Source of the DNA: Anaerolineaceae bacterium
GTDB taxonomy: Bacteria; Chloroflexota; Anaerolineae; Anaerolineales; Anaerolineaceae
Direction of reading: 5' to 3'
Assembly: GCA_011620445.1 (NCBI GenBank)
Contig: WOZB01000051.1
Location: 3,878 to 14,111, forward strand
Length of the DNA stretch: 10,234 bases
The position numbers and the translations under genes were made by a program. Positions 1 through 8,612 of the stretch are shown one piece after another. The number at the start of each line of letters is the position of its first letter. Position 1 is the stretch's first letter. The notes below the pieces were generated by a model that did not search any database, was not told the origin of the DNA, and saw only the letters and a list, made by a program, of their open reading frames with translations.

Positions 1-529
1 AACCCTGGCCTGGAATATCGGCGTACCCGACACAATTTTGGATTTCTAGCCCTTGACGCGCTTGCTGAAGACGCTAAATTACCTCTAAAGAAAATTAAGT
101 TCAAAGCCATGATTGCCGAAGGCCGTTTGGAAGGCAAGCCTGTGGTTCTTGCCAAACCCCTTACCTTTATGAATGAGTCCGGCACGTCCATCATCTCCCT
201 GATGCATTTTTTCAAGATCGATCTTGATCATCTGTTGATTATCCATGATGACCTCGACCTGCCCTTTGGTACCATCCGTCTGCGGGCGGATGGCGGTACA
301 AGCGGCCAAAGAGGCATGGCCTCAATCATAGAAAAACTGGGCACCCAAACCTTCCCGCGTATGCGCCTGGGAATCGGGCGGCCGCCGGGACAGATGGAAT
401 CCGCGGATTACGTACTGCAACGCTTTTCAAAAGCCGAAGATGAGATGTTAAAGATCGTCCTGAAATTTGCGGTCGAAGCTGCCCAAACCTTTGTGAGGGA
501 TGGCTTGGTGACTGCCATGAATCGTTACA

Positions 530-546
<17 letters not shown>
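1..546 (+). CDS. pth: Peptidyl-tRNA hydrolase (5' end outside the window)
   Basis: Cleaves the ester bond of peptidyl-tRNAs released prematurely from ribosomes, recycling tRNA in the cytoplasm. Reading frame 1 is open from base 1 and begins inside the family's N-terminal GxxNPG motif, so only a few residues are missing; the methionine at 109 is internal. Visible family motifs are NPG (fragment residues 1-3), TRHN with the catalytic histidine (residue 11), FMNESG (the Met-Asn substrate-binding pair), HDDLDLP (the conserved aspartate), the GIGRP segment and a C-terminal DGLVTAMNRYN. One oddity: the segment that usually reads G-G-H/Q-N-G reads S-G-Q-R-G here, so an arginine (codon 310-312) sits where E. 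coli Pth has the tRNA-contacting Asn114. The 3' end overlaps mfd by 17 nt, an arrangement resembling the pth-mfd order of Bacillus. Identification is secure; the effect of the arginine is unknown. Confidence 0.96.
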
Positions 547-3952
<3,406 letters not shown>

Positions 3953-4004
3953 TCATCCTCACAGTTAAAGCCCTGCAATCCCCGAATTGTTAAATCCGGG
4001 TTAA

Positions 4005-4018
4005 ATCGCAGCTGCGAT
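4005..4018. promoter_or_regulatory. Perfect 14-bp palindrome upstream of the exchanger promoter
   Basis: ATCGCAGCTGCGAT reads identically on both strands, with no spacer. It lies immediately upstream of where the -35 region of the exchanger promoter would fall. It also follows an imperfect 11-bp tandem (TTAAATCCGGG at 3990-4000, TTAAATCGCAG at 4001-4011). Position and symmetry suit a dimeric regulator site, but no regulator is identifiable here, so operator function is inference. A run of T that would make it a terminator is absent. Confidence 0.4.
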
Positions 4019-4048
4019 AAACACTTCTGATCCTATTTCCTATACAAT
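4018..4048 (+). promoter_or_regulatory. Probable sigma-70-type promoter of the exchanger gene
   Basis: A TATACAAT run at 4041-4048 provides a -10 box (TACAAT at 4043-4048, or TATACA at 4041-4046). The best matching -35, TAAACA at 4018-4023, sits 17 nt upstream of the second option. The match to consensus is moderate. A purine-rich ribosome binding site (AAAAGGAAAC, 4061-4070) follows, giving a conventional leader, unlike the two promoters further downstream. Confidence 0.5.
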
Positions 4049-4076
4049 CATCGAGGTTAAAAAAGGAAACGAAACG

Positions 4077-5105
4077 ATGCTTGATTCACTGGACTTATGG
4101 TTGATAATTTTTATTGGTTTCTTGATGCTTGTTGTGCTCGTGCTCAGCGCCAACAAGACCGTTGAAAAAATCATAGGTATCGCTAACTACTTCAAGCTAT
4201 CTGGCACCTTCATGGGCATGACCGTGCTATCCTTTGCCACCTCCATTCCTGAAATATCTTCACATTTCATTGCCTCGATCAGCATCTTAAGAGGAACTTT
4301 AGATTATCGGATCGGCTCCGCCATCGTGCTCGGATCCAACATCGGATCCGACGTTGTGCAGCAAACCTTGATTATGGGCATCATCGTTCTCATCGCAGGA
4401 AGTTTGTACTTCCGCAAATACGTACTCACTAAGAACATGGCGCCGATGATCGCTACGTCCATTTTGTGCCTTTTCTTGGGAATAGATGGCTCATTTTCCC
4501 GCATCGATGGTGTCATCCTCTTTCTGACTTTCATCGCGTACAACTATTACCTTTATCAAGATGAGCGTAAGTTCTACAAAGAAGAAGACAACAGCATCCA
4601 ATCTGAAGAAATGGAGGGGAAAGTTCCAAATAGCCTCATGGAGGTCTTCAAGGATGCATTATTCACTTTGGGCCTTTTGCTGATTGTCGTTCTGGCGGCA
4701 TCTGTAGTTTTGAATGTGACTGAAATTGTGGTCCAACGCACAGGCGTTGGCGGCTCGCTGATCGGTGTGCTCACGCTGGGTGTGGCTTCAGCCTTACCGG
4801 AATTGACAACTGCCCTGGCAGGTTTGCGGCATAAAGAACAAGGCATTTCACTGGGTACTTTGATTGGCAGTAATATTACCAACCCACTGGTCGCCATCGG
4901 CGGTGGTGCAATCATCTCCACTTATGCAGCACCGCGTCCTTTGTTACTCTGGGATCTGCCTTGGGGGATTATAACTGGAGCAATCCTCTGGCTTATTCTC
5001 TGGCGAAATCATGGCAAATTGGGCAAAAAAGAAGGTATTTATCTAATGGTCATGTACTTTGTCTACATCGCCGTCAGAGCAGTCTTCTTCCATACAGATT
5101 ACTAG
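4077..5105 (+). CDS. Sodium/calcium exchanger family membrane antiporter
   Basis: Member of the CaCA cation antiporter superfamily, predicted to exchange Ca2+ or a similar cation for Na+ or H+ across the cytoplasmic membrane. The 342 residues form two homologous halves of hydrophobic segments. The alpha-1 repeat holds SFATSIPEI (52-60) and GSNIGSD (86-92); the alpha-2 repeat holds GVASALPEL (235-243) and GSNITNP (264-270). The glutamates in the two PE motifs (E59, E242) are the expected ion ligands. A charged loop (about 161-186, rich in E and K) separates the halves, as in bacterial NCX/YrbG-type proteins. The start ATG follows AAAAGGAAAC at suitable spacing. The gene stands alone after mfd behind its own promoter. 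Its last 63 codons are duplicated, diverged, downstream of proC. Ion specificity cannot be told from sequence. Confidence 0.9.
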   Translation: MLDSLDLWLIIFIGFLMLVVLVLSANKTVEKIIGIANYFKLSGTFMGMTVLSFATSIPEISSHFIASISILRGTLDYRIGSAIVLGSNIGSDVVQQTLIMGIIVLIAGSLYFRKYVLTKNMAPMIATSILCLFLGIDGSFSRIDGVILFLTFIAYNYYLYQDERKFYKEEDNSIQSEEMEGKVPNSLMEVFKDALFTLGLLLIVVLAASVVLNVTEIVVQRTGVGGSLIGVLTLGVASALPELTTALAGLRHKEQGISLGTLIGSNITNPLVAIGGGAIISTYAAPRPLLLWDLPWGIITGAILWLILWRNHGKLGKKEGIYLMVMYFVYIAVRAVFFHTDY

Positions 5106-5272
5106 TAGAGAGAATTCAACCTCGCAAGCCGACAAGCAGGCATGGGAATTCGTTTTCCAGTAAGTGTTATACTGCCAAAAAGATGCAAAAATCTTCAGGC
5201 AAGCTGACTCTTTTGGCTCTTGCGCTCACGCTTTGCGGAGTGCGCTTGTTGAGTCAGTTCATTTCAGCAAAC
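4914..5272 (+). repeat. Copy A of the diverged direct repeat flanking proC
   Basis: This segment spans codons 280-342 and the stop of the exchanger, 77 nt of intergenic DNA, an extended -10 promoter and the first 30 codons of the small membrane protein. It is collinear with copy B at about 6399-6767. Identity is strongest around the promoter and start codon, where a stretch from the inverted repeat to about codon 8 is almost unchanged. Homology fades just after the shared Ser-Ala-Asn codons. Confidence 0.85.
5143..5173 (+). promoter_or_regulatory. Extended -10 promoter with overlapping inverted repeat (copy A)
   Basis: TGTTATACT at 5165-5173 matches the extended -10 form TGnTATAAT except for one base. 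Only 9 nt separate it from the ATG at 5183, so transcription should begin almost at the start codon and give a leaderless mRNA. An inverted repeat GGAA-N6-TTCC (5145-5148 and 5155-5158) occupies the -35 region; no -35 hexamer is evident. The same arrangement recurs in copy B. Confidence 0.6.
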
Positions 5273-5410
5273 GTTGGCAATCGTATGAACGTCTTAAGCA
5301 GCACAGGGATGACCCGCTTCTGTCTGCTCAGCGGGTTGACTGGGGGGCTGGTATGGCTGGTCTCCACCCTGGTGAAGCGGCTTGCCAAAAAGCCCAGCAT
5401 ACACACATAA
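5183..5410 (+). CDS. Small two-helix membrane protein, N-terminus homologous to the 3D-domain protein
   Basis: A 75-residue protein of unknown function. The start is chosen because it corresponds exactly to the start of the 3D-domain gene at 6678, with the same upstream promoter. Residues 1-30 match that protein's membrane anchor at 20 of 30 positions, sharing MQ-SSGKL, LTLCG and SAN. Beyond that the sequences differ. This protein continues into a second hydrophobic stretch (about 46-64) and a basic tail (KRLAKK), so both ends would be cytoplasmic by the positive-inside rule. An arginine (R21) lies inside the first helix, which is unusual. No Shine-Dalgarno is present and translation is probably leaderless. 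It could be a real small membrane protein made from a duplicated anchor, or a decaying truncated copy of the 3D-domain gene fused to unrelated sequence. The orderly two-helix topology mildly favours the first. Confidence 0.5.
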   Translation: MQKSSGKLTLLALALTLCGVRLLSQFISANVGNRMNVLSSTGMTRFCLLSGLTGGLVWLVSTLVKRLAKKPSIHT

Positions 5411-5415
5411 CTTTG

Positions 5416-5475
5416 CTGACAGTCTGGCAAGACCCTGCTGGCAGTCTGGCAGAACACGCTCTTCAAGCGTTCAAG
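5416..5475 (+). repeat. Two short tandem repeat pairs upstream of the proC promoter
   Basis: A 17-bp unit, CTGACAGTCTGGCAAGA (5416-5432), recurs as CTGGCAGTCTGGCAGAA (5438-5454) with two mismatches and a 22-bp period, about two helical turns. Closer to the -10 box, TTCAAG occurs at 5462-5467 and again at 5470-5475, an 8-bp period. The position directly upstream of the proC core promoter suits regulator binding on one helix face. This is inference from spacing only. Confidence 0.45.
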
Positions 5476-5477
5476 GC

Positions 5478-5503
5478 TATAATAAAGTAAACCAAGACGG
5501 GAG
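5478..5503 (+). promoter_or_regulatory. proC -10 box and ribosome binding site
   Basis: A consensus TATAAT lies at 5478-5483, and GGGAG at 5499-5503 sits 6 nt before the ATG at 5510. No good -35 hexamer is seen at 16-18 nt spacing, where the sequence reads near CACGCT. This is consistent with an activator-dependent or weak promoter. proC therefore has its own transcription start rather than depending on the exchanger. Confidence 0.6.
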
Positions 5504-5509
5504 TACCCC

Positions 5510-6346
5510 ATGATAGAAAACTGTACATTTGCGATAATTGGCCCGGGCGTGATGGGCAGGACGATTGCCTACAGCCTTATCAATGCCGGAGTTTCCTCTC
5601 AAAGGCTCACTCTTGCTGGTCCAAATACGGATAGACTGATCGAACTGGGCCAGGAACTCTCGGTGGGCACCACCCTGGATAACGCTGCAGCAGCCCAGTC
5701 TGCCGATGTGATCATCCTGGCGGTCAAGCCGCAGCGTCTGAACCAGGCAGCCCGGGTTATCCGCCCAGCACTCAAAGAGACTGCTCTCGTGATTTCCATT
5801 GTAGCTGGCATTTCTACCGCTGCTCTGAGCCAACAGCTGAGCACCGATCGCATCGTACGCGCGATGCCAAACACCCCCGCCCGCATCGGTATGGGCATCA
5901 CCGTCTGGACGTGCACCCCCCAGGTGGATGTAGCACAGAAAGAAACTGCCGCAGAGGTATTCCGCAGCATGGGCGAGGAGGTCTTTGTGGAGGATGAGGT
6001 CTACCTGGATATGGCCACCGCGCTCTCGGGCACCGGTCCGGCTTATGTGTTCCTGTTCATGGAAGCCATGATCGACGCCGGCGTGCACATGGGCTTTCCA
6101 CGTCGCATCGCCGAACAACTGGTGCTTGAGACCCTGCGTGGCAGCACCGAGTTTTACGCCCGCCGCCATGAACACCCCGCCGCACTGCGGAACGAAGTCA
6201 CCTCACCCGGCGGCACTTCTGCCGAAGCGCTGTATTACCTCGAAAAAGCTGGCTTCCGCACCGCCATCTCGCGCTCCATCTGGGCGGCTTACCAGCGCTC
6301 CATGGACCTCGGCGCTGGAAAGTCCAAGCAGAACCTGGAAGGCTGA
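5510..6346 (+). CDS. proC: Pyrroline-5-carboxylate reductase
   Basis: Catalyses the last step of proline synthesis: NAD(P)H-dependent reduction of 1-pyrroline-5-carboxylate to L-proline, in the cytoplasm. The 278 residues match the family's usual length of about 270. The N-terminal Rossmann fold shows the dinucleotide motif GPGVMG (11-16) and VKP (72-74). MPNTP (119-123) and SGTGPAY (173-179) follow, and the C-terminal dimerisation domain carries the family signature ending in TSPGGTSAEAL (231-241). All key positions are intact. The start has a GGGAG ribosome binding site at 6 nt. The gene is bracketed by two copies of an exchanger-tail/promoter repeat, so it appears to lie at a rearrangement point. 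Neither proA nor proB is nearby. Confidence 0.96.
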   Translation: MIENCTFAIIGPGVMGRTIAYSLINAGVSSQRLTLAGPNTDRLIELGQELSVGTTLDNAAAAQSADVIILAVKPQRLNQAARVIRPALKETALVISIVAGISTAALSQQLSTDRIVRAMPNTPARIGMGITVWTCTPQVDVAQKETAAEVFRSMGEEVFVEDEVYLDMATALSGTGPAYVFLFMEAMIDAGVHMGFPRRIAEQLVLETLRGSTEFYARRHEHPAALRNEVTSPGGTSAEALYYLEKAGFRTAISRSIWAAYQRSMDLGAGKSKQNLEG

Positions 6347-6398
6347 GGTTCGAACAATATCCGCATTGACTCCAAGCTGAAATACCTCCTGGAGCAGC

Positions 6399-6599
6399 GG
6401 CGCTCTAATTTCTACATACGCGGCTCCCCGCCCCTTACTATTTTGGGATCTCCCCTGGGAAACGCTCACCGGCGCTTTGTTATGGTTTATCCTCTGGAGA
6501 AAACACGGCAAGGTTGGCAAAAAAGAAGGCATTTATCTCGCGGTCATGTATTTTGTTTACATCACCTTCAGAGCCGTATCCTTCCATACAGATTACTAA
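6399..6599 (+). pseudogene. 3'-end relic of a second exchanger gene
   Basis: From ATT at 6408 to TAA at 6597-6599 the frame encodes 63 residues identical to the end of the intact exchanger (residues 280-342) at 51 positions. It starts ISTYAAPRPLLFWDLPW and ends FHTDY. There is no frameshift or stop within it. By hand count 27 codons differ synonymously, 12 change the residue and 24 are identical. Upstream in the same frame the match fades within about ten codons and a TGA occurs at 6378-6380, with no credible start. The relic lacks both alpha repeats and cannot transport ions. It probably survives as passive sequence ahead of the next promoter. The 52-60 nt between proC and the relic shows nothing else recognisable. 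Confidence 0.85.
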
Positions 6600-6637
6600 A
6601 AGAAGATTATTGACCACTTAGGCGAATTCCGGGAGTG

Positions 6638-6668
6638 CTGGAATCCGATTTCCAGGAAGTGATATACT
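6638..6668 (+). promoter_or_regulatory. Extended -10 promoter with overlapping inverted repeat (copy B)
   Basis: TGATATACT at 6660-6668 is an extended -10 element, 9 nt before the ATG at 6678. A perfect inverted repeat CTGGAA-N6-TTCCAG (6638-6643 and 6650-6655) lies where the -35 would be, ending 4 nt before the TG. The GGAA/TTCC core and 6-nt spacing are conserved in copy A. It probably drives the 3D-domain gene and rsmA. The operator role is inferred. Confidence 0.65.
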
Positions 6669-6677
6669 GCCAAAAAG

Positions 6678-7775
6678 ATGCAAACATCTTCTGGCAAACT
6701 GGCTGTTCTGGTAATTTTTCTTACACTCTGCGGGCTAATTTTGCTGAGCGTCTTTTTTTCTGCAAATCGCGATTCAGCCAACCCAAAAGTTGACCCCACA
6801 CCTGAACTTGCCACCGTCAATCCCCAAATACGGGTAATACCAGGCAAAAAACTCACTATCACGATAGGTGATCAAACCTGGCAGATTGCCAGCCAGGCGG
6901 CTACGATTGGGGACGCACTGGAAGATGCTGGTGTGCGTCTGCACCCCAAGGATAAATTATCTTTGATGCTGGAGACGCCTCTGCAAGATGGCATGGAATT
7001 AACGATCGAAAAGGCCCGCCAGGTTTGGGTGGAGCATGCTGGTTTCAGCTTTAGCGGCGTTTCCGCAGCCAGCAACGTAGGGGATGCCCTCGCTGATCTT
7101 GGGCTCAGCCTGCAAGGCCTGGATTATAGCGAGCCTGGCGAAGAGTCCCCGCTGCCAGCTGATGGCAAGGTGAAGCTGCATCGGGTTGTCGAAACTATCA
7201 CCCTCGTCAAAGAAGAAACGCCAGCTGGTTATAGCTACGAAGCTGACCCTGAAACTGAATTAGATCAACAATCCACCCTGATTCCCGCAGTACCCGGCTA
7301 CACCGTTACCCGTGCAAGGTCAAGAATAGTGGATGGCATCGCTCAGCAACCAGTTACTGAAGGACCCTGGAAAGCTTCCGAGCCCAAAAATGGCGTCATC
7401 GGGCTGGGTTCCAAAGTGGTGGTGCACACTGAGGTGGTGGACGGCGTCGAGCTGAACTACTGGCGCAAGCTCTCAGTCTATGCCACCGGATACAAGCCCA
7501 GCTCAAATGGTGGCCTCGGCACCGCTTCTGGCATTCCGCTCACCAAGGGCATCATAGCCGTGGAGGTCTCGTGGTATAACAGCGGCATGGCATTTCAAAA
7601 AGTTTATGTGCCGGGTTACGGTTTCGGGACCATCGCTGATACTGGCCCAAACATCCTCGGTCATCCCTGGATCGACCTGGGGTTTGACGAAGATAACTAT
7701 GTCTCGTGGCACGATTGGACGACCCTTTATTTGCTTGAGCCCGTGCCTGCCTATATTCCACTCCAGATGCCATGA
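6678..7775 (+). CDS. Membrane-anchored cell-wall protein with DUF348, G5-like and 3D domains
   Basis: Predicted cell-wall remodelling protein, related in architecture to Bacillus YabE and actinobacterial RpfB. Its 3D domain shares the double-psi-barrel fold of lytic transglycosylase MltA. In its 365 residues: an N-terminal anchor (about 8-28) without a lipobox (LTLC), a short linker, two ubiquitin-like DUF348-type repeats (about 58-112 and 115-170), a divergent G5-like region (about 171-253) and a C-terminal 3D domain (about 266-354). The 3D domain has SVYATGY, VPGYGFG, the IADTG aspartate (D321) and the WIDLGF aspartate (D333). The first of the three aspartates, normally in AVDP, is glutamate here (AVEV, E296). 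The start has no Shine-Dalgarno and lies 9 nt after the -10 box, so it is probably leaderless. The stop overlaps rsmA by 4 nt, matching the known yabE/rpfB-ksgA linkage. Confidence 0.85.
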   Translation: MQTSSGKLAVLVIFLTLCGLILLSVFFSANRDSANPKVDPTPELATVNPQIRVIPGKKLTITIGDQTWQIASQAATIGDALEDAGVRLHPKDKLSLMLETPLQDGMELTIEKARQVWVEHAGFSFSGVSAASNVGDALADLGLSLQGLDYSEPGEESPLPADGKVKLHRVVETITLVKEETPAGYSYEADPETELDQQSTLIPAVPGYTVTRARSRIVDGIAQQPVTEGPWKASEPKNGVIGLGSKVVVHTEVVDGVELNYWRKLSVYATGYKPSSNGGLGTASGIPLTKGIIAVEVSWYNSGMAFQKVYVPGYGFGTIADTGPNILGHPWIDLGFDEDNYVSWHDWTTLYLLEPVPAYIPLQMP

Positions 7776-8602
7776 AATATCTTGATATCCGCCCTTTGAT
7801 GAAAGCCTATGGAATCAAGCCTAAGAAGTCATTGGGGCAGAATTTCCTGGTTGAACCGGAAGGTCTGCGCAAAGTCATCGAAGCAGCTGATATTAAGGCG
7901 GTTGACCAGGTGCTTGAAATTGGCGCTGGGTTAGGCAGCCTGACGGTTTTACTGGCCCAATTAGCCCGTTCAGTTGTGGCCGTCGAAATTGACCGCGAGA
8001 TCATCCCTGCCTTGCAGCAAGCTTTGGAAAAATACCCCAATGTAGAAATCGTTCAGGGGGATATCCTCCAGCAAGATCCTGAAATCTTGGCATTGGACGC
8101 CGGCTACCTGGTTGTGGCCAATATCCCCTATTACATCAGTTCAGCCATTCTTCGTCATCTGTTGACCGCGAAGAAGAAACCCGCCAGGATGATCCTGACC
8201 GTGCAAAAAGAGGTCGCAGAGCGTGTTTGCGCTGCTGAAGGCAAGCATAGCTTGCTTTCATTATCGGTACAGGTTTTCGGAAACCCAAGGCTGGCTGGTA
8301 TCATCCCGGCGAACTCGTTTTTACCAGCTCCTGAGGTAGATTCGGCCGTTTTGGTGATTGATCTTTACCCGCAGCCTGCAATCCCAGAGGATGATTTGGA
8401 CCGCTTCTTCAGCCTCGCGAAAGCCGGTTTCAGCCAAAAACGCAAGACCCTGCGCAACTCGCTCTCTGGGGGTATGCGCATCAGCACCCAGGAAGCAGAG
8501 GCTGTGTTGGGGCAAGCTGGCTTAAATCCAATGCTCAGGGCAGAGGCACTCAGCTTGGAAGCCTGGGGGAATTTGGTCAAGGCATTTAAGGCGCTGGCTT
8601 AA
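7772..8602 (+). CDS. rsmA: 16S rRNA (adenine1518-N6/adenine1519-N6)-dimethyltransferase
   Basis: RsmA (KsgA) dimethylates two adjacent adenines in the 3'-terminal helix 45 of 16S rRNA during late small-subunit assembly, using S-adenosylmethionine. The 276 residues show KKSLGQNFL (18-26), the SAM-binding motif EIGAGLG (49-55), the acidic ribose ligand in VEID (71-74), GDI (96-98), motif IV NIPYY (117-121) and the C-terminal FSQKRKTLRNSL segment. All catalytic features are intact. The ATG overlaps the upstream stop as ATGA, and no strong Shine-Dalgarno precedes it, so translation is probably coupled to the 3D-domain gene. It ends 10 nt from the stop of the convergent minus-strand gene, without an obvious terminator hairpin. 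Confidence 0.97.
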   Translation: MKYLDIRPLMKAYGIKPKKSLGQNFLVEPEGLRKVIEAADIKAVDQVLEIGAGLGSLTVLLAQLARSVVAVEIDREIIPALQQALEKYPNVEIVQGDILQQDPEILALDAGYLVVANIPYYISSAILRHLLTAKKKPARMILTVQKEVAERVCAAEGKHSLLSLSVQVFGNPRLAGIIPANSFLPAPEVDSAVLVIDLYPQPAIPEDDLDRFFSLAKAGFSQKRKTLRNSLSGGMRISTQEAEAVLGQAGLNPMLRAEALSLEAWGNLVKAFKALA

Positions 8603-8612
8603 CAATTCGCTT

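Larger units (their letters stand above)
6399..6767 (+). repeat. Copy B of the diverged direct repeat flanking proC
   Basis: Collinear with 4914-5272: exchanger tail, 78 nt spacer (77 nt in copy A), inverted repeat, extended -10 promoter, start codon and first 30 codons of a membrane anchor. The two copies enclose about 1.1 kb of unique DNA containing the end of the small membrane protein gene and proC. Confidence 0.85.

Noticed and set aside
3981..4000. Hairpin CCCGAATT-GTTA-AATCCGGG after mfd as an intrinsic terminator
   Set aside because: The stem has an A-C mismatch and is short, and it is followed by TTAAATCGC rather than a T run.
4961..5410. Longer 149-residue form of the small membrane protein starting at 4961
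   Set aside because: The first 74 codons are an out-of-frame reading of the exchanger 3' end. The start at 5183 matches the paralogous start at 6678 and its promoter.
5477..6175. Long minus-strand open frame across proC (232 residues)
   Set aside because: It is antisense to intact, motif-complete proC, and the translation has no recognisable domain.
6347..6366. GGTTCGAAC after proC, resembling a tRNA T-loop
   Set aside because: The flanking bases cannot form the 5-bp T stem (TGAGG versus AATAT), and no anticodon arm or acceptor stem is present. Chance match.
6702..6740. Cys18 of the 3D-domain protein as a lipoprotein lipobox
   Set aside because: The sequence LTLC has leucine before the cysteine instead of Gly, Ala or Ser, so lipidation is unlikely; an uncleaved anchor fits better.
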